Positions 30,776 to 43,500 of a DNA stretch of 64,000 bases are shown here, piece by piece. Under the pieces are notes generated by a model. The model was given only the letters and a program-made list of their open reading frames with translations, searched no databases and was not told the DNA's origin. Source of the stretch: Asparagopsis taxiformis (Eukaryota; Rhodophyta; Florideophyceae; Bonnemaisoniales; Bonnemaisoniaceae); the NCBI GenBank assembly GCA_030407315.1, contig JALQPE010001902.1:124001-188000 (forward strand). Reading direction: 5' to 3'. The translations under genes and the position numbers were made by a program. The number at the start of each line of letters is the position of its first letter. The first letter of the stretch is position 1.

Positions 30776-31084
30776 TAATGGAAGCGGATAAGTAAAGTTT
30801 CATAACCTTTGAAGTAAAATAATTACGACGGGGCAGACTGAGGAGAAATAGAAACCTTTAGATATTAAACTGTCTAGGATATGAGTGGAAAAGGTGCACC
30901 CTAGCATGCTACGTACTACATGGTGTACTGGAAACAATAGCTATCGTTCTTATTTTTCAGCTCACTCTGCGACTAGAAAGCGTCATGTCTACTACGGTTA
31001 AGAGTTTTACCCTGTCATTGAGCACGCCTCTAGTAGCTTCGGGGCCTGTGCAGTCCCATCCAATGCCGTAGCTCCACCTGGCAG

Positions 31085-31230
31085 AGTAGTGCGGAAAATA
31101 ATACCGGGTATTATTTTGAGGAATATTTTGCCAAGTGGAGGGCAATCATTCGTACCGACTACAGGCGATCCCTGGACGAAACCTAAGAATAATACCCGGT
31201 ATTATTTTCAGGGATATTTTGCCAGGTGGA
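31085..31230. repeat. Palindrome pair in the inverted copy
   Basis: Two AATAATACCSGGTATTATT palindromes at 31,094-31,116 and about 31,187-31,209, mirror images of the pair at 23,070-23,183. The one near the coiled-coil gene has a perfect AAAA/TTTT flank; the other has a damaged left flank. The central base matches the inverted orientation. Confidence 0.9.
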
Positions 31231-31382
31231 GGGCAATCATTGTTACAGAATGCAGACAGTCCCTGGACGAAGGAACAGGCCAGAAAGATACGGAGCATGT
31301 ATCGATGGATACCATCGACTTAATCGAGGTTGGCTAATTCTGAACAGTCTTGTAGACCCATCTAGAAAAGATAGAAAACGTT

Positions 31383-32770
31383 TTACTCGGAGGCAACATC
31401 GTGTACGGTAGGATGAGGTGCATCGACAGGGGAACTATTCTGTCCAACAATAACGTCATGTCCAATTGTGTCTAGCTCGCTGCAGATGGTGTGTCCACTG
31501 AAAATGCATGTTGGGAGGTTCAAGTATGCAGTTCCCAACACAACATTCTTGAGAACGCGCTCGAAAGTTCCATATGGACGAGGGCCTTGAACAGGTTTCC
31601 GGGTCAGTGAGAACGAGTTGGCCAGTTTGAAATTTTTGCTGTCCGGCAGCTCAAAGTTGTCCTGCATTTCTCGACTTGAGAGGAAGCGAGCTTCCAAAGG
31701 ATACGAATAGCTGCAATTGACATAGTCGTATTCATCAGATTCTCGAGTAAGAACGACAGTACTACTCATGTTTTCAGATCTCCTGTATAAAGAGGAACCA
31801 ACAAGAACAGCCTTTGTAGATGGAATAGAATCTTCTGAAGCACTGTCTGCTAGAGTTCCCAAAACTCTAATGACAGAAGACCCAGAATCGTGTCGTGTTT
31901 TCTTCCACTTGAGGATAGTAGAGTTCGTGCATGTAGACATGGAAGGGGCTAAAGTATTGCAGAGGTCATAGTATGTTCCAAAGTGGATCGATAGCTCTTT
32001 ATCTCTCCCAGTTGAAATTCGAACCGCCTCGACGCTCGGCAGGAAAATTGTGTTTGGGTCGTTCTTCTCTTCGCATAGCCTGGAAGTTGTAAAAACTGTT
32101 CAAGCGAGCAATCTGCTCTTGCCGTCACATAGTCTTGCACCAGGGAGCTCACTTCCCGGCATGTTTCAGACTTCGTGATTTTGGAGGACAGGGGTTTGTC
32201 CAGTTTTAAGCCAACTCTCTGGAACAGCTAGTCGCACACAATGTTTCCGAAGATGGGTCCAGTAGCGCTTGATGAACCGCGACAGTTGAGAATCTGCCTT
32301 TCGAGGTAGGATACCTTTTGAAACAGCTTGGATATGTCCTCATTGATTTTAGGACCAGGAGGACTCTCATCGCAAACTAAGCGCGGCTCGGACTTGGATC
32401 GACTCAACATGTTTTGTTTGCAGTCTTTTTTATGGAAACTGTCTTCACCCGCAGACGAGATCGTCTGCTCTAGTGCTAGTTGCTCTCCAAACCTCCAACG
32501 AAGCATGTTTCCAGAGTCAATGTCCAGCAGCGAATTGTTCTTGAATAATTTTGCTGTAGAGACTGACTGGTCGAAACCGTGTTCAGATTGATATTCCAGC
32601 GTAACAAACAAGTTTCCAGTCAAACGATGTTCTCCGGACGCGTCCGGCTTGGCAGTACTCAAAAATTTGGCGCCCCACCAAACCTTTTTCTGTTTCCTTC
32701 CTCTCGTTTGTAAACTCCATTCTACTTCAATGACTGATCCTTCGGAGACAAAGTCTGTTGGGTCTTGCAT
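31383..32770 (-). pseudogene. Broken copy of the 462-aa gene
   Basis: Collinear with 21507-22895 in inverse orientation. It carries a nonsense change (TAC to TAG) after IFGNIVCD at about 32,229 and a one-base T deletion in LQLSRL (ctttcc to cttcc) at about 32,083. The remaining sequence is nearly identical to the intact copy. It cannot make a full protein without suppression. Confidence 0.9.
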
Positions 32771-33188
32771 AATGGGTATTCCCAGGAAAAGAATGGAAGA
32801 GGTATCGACTGAGGAAACAGGAAAGATGACGAAACTGTACAGCTTGTATCCGTGTGGAATGATAGAGAGAAAATTGGTAGGTTACTATTTTTATACTTGC
32901 ATAACTCGTAACGGTTATAAATTACTAACAACTGTCCCAAGCGACATGGGAGACCAACATCGTGATGATCATCTCTCTTGAACATTCATCACCATATAAT
33001 AAAGATCTTATTCCGAGCTGCTCGAAGCCATTACCAGTAGATTGGGTGTATTTTTCGCTCTGGCAATATAACGGAACCTAGACGTGTATGTATAAACAGA
33101 CGCAGGGATCGAGAATGATGCAGTGAAATCAATATGTATATTTATATACTGGTTGTAAGAACGAGTCTACAAGTTCGAACAGAAGATG

Positions 33189-33260
33189 AAGTCCTCTCAA
33201 GAGATTGGTTTTGAAATCTCCGATGGCAGATTTCAAACTCAATCTCTCGAGGGGACTTCA
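33189..33260. repeat. Inverted repeat in the promoter of the inverted copy
   Basis: Mirror copy of the 72-bp imperfect inverted repeat at 21,018-21,089, still well conserved although the genes on both sides are broken. It lies between the starts of the broken 462-aa and methyltransferase-SET genes. Confidence 0.75.
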
Positions 33261-33501
33261 AATTCAAAACAAAAATGGAAATGTCCGTTGGCGAAATAAT
33301 TGTATTGAAAGGCCGCCGAAGAACCTAATTATTCCTCATTACGTACCCTACCTAGCCAAAGTATACCTGAAAATATTCAGGTTAACTCTTTAACTGTGCA
33401 TTTAAGGTTTATCAAGATTGTTGCCGAAGGTTTTTAACGGCAGGTAGGAGAGAAGATTGTTTTCTGCTGGTGGTTGATTGAGGTGAAGAATCTATTTCTC
33501 G

Positions 33502-36500
33502 ATGGCCTCTGAGAAGAAAAATCCAGCGAGCACCTCTCGGCGTCCCCTTCATGGTGAGCGGCGCAATGGGCTATTGCACATCGACCCATTCAAGATCAAA
33601 AGATATGTCGAGATTCGAGAAATCGACTACAGGCACGTCGATGTTATTGCCGAGAGCATTCAGGTTTACGGCTACAATGACAACAACCCAATTACCGGTC
33701 GGATCATTGACGGTGATGTACAGGTGCTGGATGGTGCGCATCGTTCGAAAGCTGTAATCAAGCTCATAGAGAACGGTGAGCTTCCGCGTGATTTCACTGT
33801 TCCTATGATTGAAGAAGAAGTCGACATATCTCCGATTACAAGTGCTGCTTTCCTTCTAGATAGTGTGAAAGCATCAAACGCGAACGATATGGCATCCAGG
33901 CAGAAGAGGATGACTTTCATTGAGTACCTGAATCTTACTTTGGATCTTATAGATGGGTACTGGGAGCGAAACGCAGGTGAAAAACAAGGAAGCTCAAGCA
34001 TGGTTACAATTCGCGACGTGAATATGCCATCCATTAGGCGATGGCTCGCCGTGGGATCTCAGCGCGAAGATTTGGCAGAAACTGTGCTGAGGCAGCCACA
34101 GTACGAGAGTTGCTTGTCAATTCTTCGTGTGCTTCGCCCCTACAGTCGCATAGAAGAACCCAATCCCAAAATGGTTCGCTGTCTGTGGCAGTTGTTCTGT
34201 ATTGTATGGGGAAGGCCGGTGGAAGTTCAGAACAATTTTGCGATGAAGGAGTTTCCCACATCTCTCGAGAAAAGAGCATCAGTCGGCGAGCAGTTGTTTG
34301 GGATGTCTACAAGTGGTGAAATTGCTTCTCCATTGTGTCGCGAAGTCCTCACGTGTGAGTATTTTCGTTCTGGAAGAAGTGCACAGGGTAGAACATCAAC
34401 AGAAGAAGACAAAGTATTTGGAAGGCTGATGTTTATGATTTCATTTGTGCACATTGCCCTCACTAGACGCAGAAATGCACCCATTCGCCGGTGTAGGAAG
34501 CGTCTTAGAACTGGGAGGGATACAGAGACTTCTACATTCGCCCCTTTCCAGCGCACAAGAGCAAACGGAGAGTCTGTGGGTGTCGTTTTGGAAAGGGTCA
34601 TGTCTGCCTGGGATACAACAGCGATGATTCTGGGCTTCGAAAGCGCCTACATGATGTGTCGCCCATACATGGTTTTCGACTCTGAGAAATTCCAATTCAT
34701 CTGTCTTGCTAATCGTACTGACGGGTGGGCACATCCTGACCACTACTCAGATCTTCTGCTTCCGTCCCCGGTAGTGAAAGTCCGCGAGAATGCAGGTTCT
34801 CCAGGCACTTTGGATATCTCTGTTGATGCTAGGTTGAGGTCTTTGACAGAAGCCGTACTAGGGTCTGTGCATGACTGTATGATAGGCATTGATGTATTCG
34901 GATCAAGTACGAACCAGATGGAAGGGCTGCGCACTAAATTTTCCATCAGCCTGACCGGTTCGGATTGAACGCCTTCATCGAAGCAAGAATTGAACAATCC
35001 ATCGCATTGGATGGTCACGAAAGACTCAAGGTATGGAAGAACTGGAACCGTGAAATGCGTGTGAAGCCAGTTGATGTCTCCGACTTGAAAATTCTCTACG
35101 AGACTGAACAGCGCAACGCAGCATCCAGATCTCTTTCTCGAGAAAGAGATCGTCTTGAGTCGAATGAATCAATGCAGCACAGCACTCGCCGTTTAGGTAC
35201 AGGTGGAAGGAAACCTACCAATGACTCTGGATCCCAGTATACATCCAGCATGGATGGGAGGGCTTCGTCCGCAATGGACACGGTTATGCAAGATGTTGCG
35301 GAGGATACACCGTCAGCGGAGGTAGTGGGTGAGGAAGAGGGGGTACCGGATCATATTGTGCAATTGAAAAAGGTCATGAAGAGATTTTGCGTGGCTTACA
35401 ACTGTACAGCCTCGAGGTTAGTGCACCAGGTTAACACTGATTCCATTGGCATGCTTTCAGGGAATACTATTGATGGACAAGCACAACTTGTGCTCACCGA
35501 TCCACCCTTCAACACGCGGAGGGAGAAAGGCAAGACCAATTCAGAGTATGATGACATCAATAGCGCACAAATGTTTCGTACCGGAAAGGACATTTCTCGA
35601 ATGCTGCGCCCTGGAGGACATGCCCTGATATTTTCCAGTATCAAACAGTTGGTTGGGTGGGGAGAAGCTCTTCCAAATGCAGAAAGCGGGGAACAATCCA
35701 TGCGTACAGACGATGTTCCTCTCATTCTAAGCCGTCGTCCCTACGTATTCATCCAAAACCCAATGAACAAATCGTGTTCATTACACAACATTCACGAGTT
35801 TGTTGTGCACAGTTTCAAACGTGGGATGGGAGCTGCCGCGTTTGAAATGGTTGATTATTCTTTGCATAACCGTGACCTTTCACGACATCCAGGGTACGTG
35901 AACGCAATCGACAACTGCCCAAAGCTCGGACCTGGTGCGTCATTGAACTTCGAAGACAAAAGGCTACGTGCGGAGCAGAAGCCTCTGTCCATACTTCGAG
36001 AGCTTATTTCAAGGTTTTCAAAGCCATGAGACATTGTGGTAGATCTATATTCTCCGGAACGTATTCTACTGCAATAGCTTGCATGACAATGAGAGATGGT
36101 CTGTATCGCAAGTTTATTGGATGTGAAAAAGACGCCACATGCCATGGATCAGCTCAGCCGTTGTTGCTGGATTGCTTTGTTAGGCAAGGTCGAGATGGAG
36201 TTTTTAGGGAGGCAACCAAAAATGACATATCGAGTATTCTCGCTAACAAAGAATGGAATTACTCGACAAGGAGCAATGTAGGAAGTGAAAGACTTCGACA
36301 TCGAAGTGATGCGCCTGATGGATTCCCGTCGGTATCTTCACTACCACTGCATATGTTGCGATTTGTCTCCTCTGTTGCGCGGGATCAAAGCATGCTCCGA
36401 AGACTTGCCGAAGTCCCAATGAATGAATGGGGCGTAGAAGATTTAGGCAAGGTTTTCTCCGTTGACCCTGAGATGATGCTTGCAGTAGATGCCTCCTTTC

Positions 36501-36705
36501 ACAACGTTATTGTTGCTGCATCGACAGTTCGAGAGGGAGGATTGGGGGTTTTTGCCGCAGAAGATTTAGAGAGGGGCTCTGTTGTTGGATGGTATAATGG
36601 GACAATTTTATACGGGAAGATTGGGGAGAAAGAACCGCAACGCAGTCGCTTGTACGGACCGGACGGGTTCGGTTGTACTGGTGAAAGATTCCGAAACTTC
36701 AGCAT
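33502..36705 (+). pseudogene. Broken and truncated copy of the ParB-methyltransferase-SET gene
   Basis: Collinear with 17266-20775. Breaks are one T lost from a run of five at about 34,940 (after GLRTKF), a nonsense change at 36,027 (GGA to TGA in the PGD of motif I) and an AT insertion at about 36,045 that destroys DLFSG. Similarity ends in the first third of the SET domain at about 36,705, so the N-x-x-x-x-L-N-D and DYG parts are absent. ParB motif DGAHR and DPPFNTRR remain. No active methyltransferase can be made from it. Confidence 0.92.
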
Positions 36706-36727
36706 CGTCTGTGTTCTCGGAAATGGA

Positions 36728-36905
36728 CGCGGACGTCCACAACCTCTAGTACACCTAGTATTACTAGGCGGACGTCCATGTTCTCCAGTATTTTTGGATG
36801 TCCGCCTAGAACCGGACGTCCATGCGGTCTAGTACGTCTAGTATTACTAGGGCGACATTCATTGTTTCTAGTACCACGGATGTCCCCCTCGGGATGGACT
36901 TCCGC
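36728..36905. repeat. GGACGTCC repeat, about 1.5-2 degenerate units
   Basis: GGACGTCCA and related forms occur at about 36,732, 36,771 and 36,815, linked by CTAGTATTACTAGG-type palindromic spacers; a second, weaker unit follows. The same GGACGTCC octamer is part of the repeat family of the downstream set (38,290-51,490). The block starts about where the truncated element copy ends, so it may mark the edge of the next element. Confidence 0.6.
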
Positions 36906-37029
36906 CATGTCTATGTCCACCTAGGACGGGCGCCGGTTCAGAAATTCAAAAATTTCGACCCCAGAAATTTCTGCCGCCGTGCTCGACATGGATGTCCGCA
37001 TCCATCACGGCGACCACTCTATTTTTCCT

Positions 37030-38000
37030 TGTCGGTCGACTCCAATTTCGTCTTTAATTTTTTCATCCTCTCGCTCACACCCCCTTCTAGTTGGTGCTCA
37101 CCTCCCCCGTACTGTACCTCAAACACCCTCAATACCACTCTAGCACGCATTTTTAGCTACCTATCCCCGCTTCCACGGTGCACACCTCCATTCCATACCT
37201 ACTTTTCTGCTCTACCGTACAGATTTCGTATAACCAGTCCTCATACTACCTCAGAATAGGGCAAAAACACCCCCTATATCCTCGACCATGCTCTTCCCCA
37301 TCACCTTTGCAACGTATTGTTCTTCAATACCCTCTCTCCTCTACCTTCAGCCCCTCTCCTTCGCCCTCTCCACAAACTTCCCCTGCAGCTTACTCTTCCA
37401 AAACCTCTCACTCCTCATGCCGTACCCGACCTGCTCCACCCCTCCCTCCCTCAGCTGCTCCATGCCCCCCACGCCATCCGCATCTTCGATACCGTATACA
37501 CCACCACAACTGGCCCACGCTCCCGCTCCCCCGCCGTCTCCCCAGAAACCTCCCCGCTCTGAAACACATATCAACCCCCCACTTCGTACCCATCCTCCCA
37601 CTCCCCTCCCTCCCCAAATACAATAACCCCCTTCTTCTCCATCACATCCCCACTCACCAAAGCCAGAACAGACGCCACCCCCTTCCCGCCTCTTTCTCCT
37701 CACTTTCCTAAAAAACCCCTCCTCTCGGCGCCTTCAACCGCACCCTCCTACGGTCCCACCTAAACACCTCCTCCGCCCTCACTACCCCAACACCCCGCAG
37801 CGTCTCCCCAATCCCCATAATATGCTTGTCGGCACTCCTCTCCGAATCACACTCCATTCTAAACCCGCACTCCGTACATTTCCACCTCCCCCTGTACCAT
37901 CCCAAGATTGCATCCCTCCAGAGAACACATCCTCATACCACAGAAGAATTTTCTTCCTCTCATACCTCATCCTTGAAACCTCCATCAGCTCCATGTAAAT
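37030..38000. other. Polypyrimidine-rich low-complexity tract
   Basis: Nearly 1 kb with very strong C+T bias on the plus strand and few G residues. Open frames on the plus strand are P/S/L-rich and on the minus strand G/R-rich, both direct products of the composition. I do not support a gene. The asymmetric tract could form triplex or R-loop structures. Its rear part (to about 38,290) is ordinary non-coding sequence. Confidence 0.6.
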
Positions 38001-38289
38001 TTCGATGTAAATATTTTCTCCACTATGCAATCTCAAACATGTATGAGCCTATGACTTTCCGCTTTGTCAACCTTGAATATTGGTACTCATGTATTCATAA
38101 AATAGGGCCACCCACATCCCTATCCCGTTCTGCAAGCTTTACAAACCACTAGGCGCATACTCCACAACTATACAACAAACACTACTCGCTATTTCAGACG
38201 ACGCGGTACACAAGTAGCGTAGTCTCAACCTTCCGTGACGCCTTCCCTGATGCGTACAAGTGGGAAACACGTCTAGACGTATATCAGAA

Positions 38290-40265
38290 CTGAGTGCGGG
38301 AATTTTCGGCACAGGAGATGCTGGGCCACCAAATTGATTTTTCGGAAATTTTAGAATTTCTGGGCTGGCCAGCAATGCAATCGAGCTGGACATCCACCGG
38401 ACGTCCATTTCAGGTTGGTTGCGAGAGGGTGGGGCGGGACCATGATGAAACAAGGACCAAGACCTTTCCCTGACGTGTTGAGCCTGAAATCGACCCTTCG
38501 TGAGACGCGATTTTGGCTTACAGTTGGTGCTAATAGAAGCCAGTGATAGCCCCGATCGGGGCGGCAGCCGGCTCCGGCTTACAGTTGGTGCTTACAGACG
38601 CCAGTGATAGCCCCCGATCGGGGCCGGCGGTCGGTTCCTGGGGCCGTTGTGGCCAAATTAGACACCCTGATTTGAATTAAAATTTGGGCTATTCTCAAAA
38701 ACATGCACATGTGAACATGTTTTTGAGATGGGGGTGTGCCGTACGGCACAATCGACCGCCCAAATCGTTGATTTTTGCAAGATTTTTTGTGCCCGAAATT
38801 GTAGAATTTCTGGGCTGGCCAGCAGTGCATCTGAGCTGGACATCCACCGGACGTCCATTTCAGGTTGGTCGTGTGCTGCCTACATCCACGCATTGCAGAA
38901 ACTAAGCCAGCGGGTTCACTACTAATACAAAGTACACGGAATATGAGTAACGTGATAGGTGAGTAGTGTTTGTGTTGAGGGAGTAAGGCGGGACCATTAT
39001 GAAACACGGAAGAAGATGCGTACCTAGCATAACTTAGGCTTGAAGCCTGGAATCGACCCATCTTTCGGCGCCATTTAGCCTCACAGTTAGTGCTTACAGA
39101 AGCCAGTGATGACCCCGCTCGGGGCGGCGGTCGGTTCCTGGGGCCGTTGTGGCCAAATTAGACACCCTGATTTGAATTAAAATTTGGGCTATTCTCAAAA
39201 ACATGCACATGTGAACATGTTTTTGAGATGGGGGTGTGCCGTACGGCACAATCGACCGCCCAAATCGATGTTTTTTGCAATATTTTTCTGTGCCCGAAAT
39301 TTTAGAATTTCTGGGCTGGCCAGCAATGCAATCGAGCTGGACATCCACCGGACGTCCATTTCAGGTTGGTCGTGAGAGAGCGGGGCGGGACCATGATGGA
39401 ACAAGGACCAAGACCTGTCCCTGGCGTATTGAGCCTGAAATTGACCCTTCGTCAGACGCCATTTAGCCTTACAGTTGGTGCTTACAGAAGCCAGTGATAG
39501 CCCCGATCGGGGCCGGTGGCCGGTGCCTGGGGCCGTTGTGGCCAAATTAGACACCCTGATTTGAATTAAAATTTGGGCTATTCTCAAAAACATGCACATG
39601 TGAACATGTTTTTGAGATGGGGGTGTGCCGTACGGCACAATCGACCCGCCCAAATCGTTGATTTTTGCAAGATTTTTTGTGCCCGAAATTGTAGAATTTC
39701 TGGGCTGGCCAGCAGTGCATCTGAGATGGACATCCACCGGACGTCCATTTCAGGTTGGTCGTGTGCTGCCTACATCCACGCATTGCAGCAACTAAGCAGG
39801 CGAGTTCACTACTCATACAAAGTGCACGGAATACGAGTAACGTGATGGGTGAGTAGTGTTTGTCGTGGAGGAGTAAGGCAGGACCATGATGGAACAGGGG
39901 AAACGATGTCACCCTAGCATAACTTAGGCTTGAAGCCTGGAATCGACCCATCGTTAGGCGCCATTTAGCCTTACAGTTAGTGCTTACAGAAGCCAGTGAT
40001 GACCCCGCTCGGGGCGGCGGTTCCGGTGCCTGGGGCCGTTGTGGCCAAATTAGACACCCTGATTTGAATTAAAATTTGGGCTATTCTCAAAAACATGCAC
40101 ATGTGAACATGTTTTTGAGATGGGGGTGTGCCGTACGGCACAATCGACCGCCCAAATCGATGTTTTTTGCAATATTTTTTTGTGCCCGAAATTGTAGAAT
40201 TTCTGGGCCGGCCAGGAATGCATCTGAGTTGGACATCCACCGGACGTCCATTTCAGGTGATCGTG
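38290..40265. repeat. Second-set repeat array I: TGTGCCGTACGGCACA palindromes, four copies plus one partial
   Basis: Palindrome copies at 38,735, 39,235, 39,624 and 40,127 give spacings of 500, 389 and 503, so long and short units alternate. Each unit also has an AAAACATG...CATGTTTT inverted repeat, GCTGGCCAGC and GGACGTCC in fixed order. A partial unit lacking the main palindrome is at about 38,300-38,420. It lies downstream of the 3' end of the 1310-aa gene. Open frames here are repeat translations. Confidence 0.92.
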
Positions 40266-40532
40266 TATCGTGCACGTCCAGCCATTACCAGAAGCAAGTT
40301 GGCGATGAAGCACGTATAAACCCAATTGTTCTGCTATTTCTAGCATAGACCATCGAGTCTAGAGATGTGAGGGAATCGTCCTGGAATCATGCTCCAACCC
40401 ACTAGGGAATGGACAATCTAGTTTGAAAGCATGGAACGGAAGTGCATTATAGTAGGTTCATAGATTGAAAGTGATAAAGGAGATGATTATATTCTCGATA
40501 ATTGTTTGCTAAAGTAGTTGTTGTTAAGATAT

Positions 40533-43500
40533 CTAGCCGTCGGAAAACTGTTCTTCCTCTTCGTCCTCACTATGATAGTGAACTAGATATCCAGGTTGTC
40601 CCGGCAGAAGAGGCACTACCGGGGCCACACTCGGTGTGTGCATTACATCCTTGCGAGGTTCTGTCGTCTTCATCCGCATCATTCGGAGCTGCCCTGTCTT
40701 CGGCCTACCATCTTTCTTGACCGGGATGGGAACAACTGTCTTGTGGCGAACATTGACAGGTGCCGGTTGACTTTGCCTTGCAGACCGGCGCGGAGCATTG
40801 GCGATGACTTCTTCTTCGAATCCCAACCGCCTGATGAAACCAAACGAAACATTGTCGGGAATCGGATACGACGCATTCCTGAAATACGTGTGATACCTCG
40901 TTGTCGTGTGTGACACAACTCTGTCGACATGCCCTGCCCCGGCATGTTGTACATGGCCGTGACCGATGAAGACTGAACGTGGCGGAACGATTACCTTCTT
41001 CAGCTTCATCGTCTTGGCGTACATATCTAATTCCAGCGCTTTGGAAAAGACGTACTTGTGGGACCCTGGACACACCCAGATAGGGAATGGGTCATCTCCG
41101 TTGGCAATAACAAAGTAACCCGGAAGTTGATCTTTGCGGTCGCGAGGAGGAACAGGGAAATCATTGTGTGGGACCTGCCGAGGACACCCCTTTCCCGTTA
41201 TCAAAAACCGTCCCCCAGATGCCGGCATGACAAGTTTTTCTCCCGGTAAACCGCACTCCTCCAGCCCTGTCAGCCGGACAAGGATTCCCAACCACACATC
41301 CAGCAGGGCTCGCCGCGTCACAAACTTGAACCGGTCGATATGCGTCTCATCGTTCTCGGCATAGTCAACCAGGCAGTGGCGCGTAGACGTGAAGCGAGCC
41401 CTCCCCTCATTCCGGTTCTTCTCGTCTGTTTCATCGTCCCCCGTATTGACAATGGGACTCCACAGCTGCCGGTTCCCAGGGTCCTTGTGCACCTGCTCCC
41501 CCTCCCACGTTCCCAAAAAGTACCGAAACAATTCCTGGTTAGGAATTTCTTCCATGAGACCCAAGTCAAATGGGAACTTGTCCGACGCATCTAGGTAGCT
41601 TACATCCGCGAAATTGTGCATCACCGTATACCCTCGCTCGTTGATTTCCGTTCGGCAATTGTGGAAGTACGCCATACCAGTGCCGGCCTCATACGAATCC
41701 TTCCAGCTTGTAGACATTCGCGCAACCTGAGCGAAGTCCAGCCTCGAGGGTAGAAACGTCGATGTAGGCTCACACATCGCCTTGGCAGCCATCTTCCACG
41801 CTGCGAAGAACATCGGATAGACGTGATCGATTTCGAATAGCACACGAGCCCGATGTTCTTCCGGAATATGCAGCCCCTCAAACACAGGGTCCATCGCCAC
41901 TTGCTTCAAATACCTCACCTCTCTGCCCTCCTCATCGATTTCCACACTCTCCAATAACAACCTGAGCTCAATCGGGGGCAGACAGCCAACCCTCACCGAT
42001 GCGATGACATCCGCGGGACGCTGCGCCAGATGATGCCCTTCGGCTCGGTCTTCGAAATCGTCAGGAAGAGACGGCATACGGTCGTCGAAGAGGAGGTCGT
42101 CTTCAGAAGGAGAGTCACGAACGATGTAACCGTCTTCATCGACTTCCACTCCTTCCGGAACAGTGAATGTAATTGTCACTTCGCGGACCCCCTTGCTTTC
42201 GACTTGGCCCTCGTCTGCACCCTGTTTGTCTTCCTCGTCCGAAGCGGTATGGACAGATTCTTGGTTGGAGGGAGTCGCACCAGCACGTTGGTTATCTTGG
42301 GGGACAATCTCAACGGCAGAATCGGGGGAACGGGCGGAGTCTTCGTCAACCTCATCACCGGAAGCAGTGGCTTGTTGTTGATCGGTGGGTTTATCAACAA
42401 CGGCCTGCTCTTCTTCCCCGGCGGATTGTTGTACCACAACCGGCTCTTCTTCCTCGAGGCGTGTGCTCCCCGTCGAGCGAAGTCGCTGTGAACGGCGGCG
42501 GATGCCATGCGAAGCAGGCTCATGTTCGACATTCCGCTGCTTCTTGTGAGTGAGTCTCACATTGGCAGCAGAAGGGCGGCGTTTGCGTCGAGCCTTAGTC
42601 TTCTTCTTCAATGTCGGATTGAAAAACTCTTTCAAGTTCGTTTCCAAATCCTGTAAACGCGTGGTTCTCCGTCGCATTCGAACCTCACTGCTCCGGTCGT
42701 CCCCTCTATACATTGCAATGGCATTGGTGAGATGCCATTGCAACTCCTTCGGCTGCTTAACCGACCCAATTGCCATCTCTGTGCTCAGAAATGACTTGCG
42801 CATAATACTCTTTGGGCGCCCAAACGCAGCGTACAGAGAATTTGCTATTGCAGTCACGCGACGGACGTATGTATAAAAGTCGTTCACGTCAAAGCGTCCA
42901 TCCGGACGTCCGCCATGAGCAGGGTTCAAGTACTCCGAAAGACCACGCAAGACGAAGACAAAGTTTTCTTCCAGCAACTCGCGCACTATCTTGTGGTCCA
43001 GGTGCGTTATCCCAATCTCGTTGCGGCGCTCGGAATTGTTCAGCTCACGCAACACGTCGTCGAGAACAGGATGCTTCAGCGTTGCTATAGCCAAACGCGT
43101 CCACCGCCGAGCCGTGTTCGTCGAATTCATCATCCCCATGAACTGCGCCTCGAACAATGTTCGGATGACATCAGACTCACGCAAGTCGCCAGCGTTTTCC
43201 ACGTTGTTTGCAACAGCAATCGTACGGATGAACTGCTGGATGGACGACAAGATTCGAACCAGGGAGCGCTCCGTCAGTTGCGTCCCAGTCGTATGGTTCG
43301 ACTCTGCACTCTTGTGGATGATCTCATGAGGCTGGAGATCACTGTCGTCCTTGCGGCGAAGGTAGTACACATCCAGAGGCTGAGTAACCCAGCGCAAGCG
43401 GTTTGCCTCCTGTGGCAGCTTGGTTCTGTGCATACGGGTGAGGCGCGTGAAGTCATCCGCAATGCTATGCATAGCATTGAGACGATGCAGTCCGTCGATC

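Larger units (their letters stand above)
28557..36705 (-). mobile_element. Inverted, truncated second copy of the large element (about 8.1 kb)
   Basis: It starts with CACTACTGAGTTTTAG at 28,557 and is the reverse complement of 17,570-25,722, with scattered substitutions and small indels (roughly 2 percent by eye, not computed). It carries copies of the coiled-coil, 462-aa and ParB-methyltransferase-SET genes, the palindrome pair and the divergent promoter. Similarity stops inside the SET domain at about 36,705, where GGACGTCC repeats begin. All three genes are broken, so this copy is non-autonomous and older or unconstrained. Confidence 0.9.

Noticed and set aside
37178..37711. 177-codon P/S/L-rich frame
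   Set aside because: Composition follows the polypyrimidine tract; several frames are open in parallel and no domain is visible.
38579..40346. Several 60-180-codon frames starting MDVRWMSSS or MGYSQKHAHV
   Set aside because: The same peptides recur at each second-set repeat unit in both strands; repeat translations.
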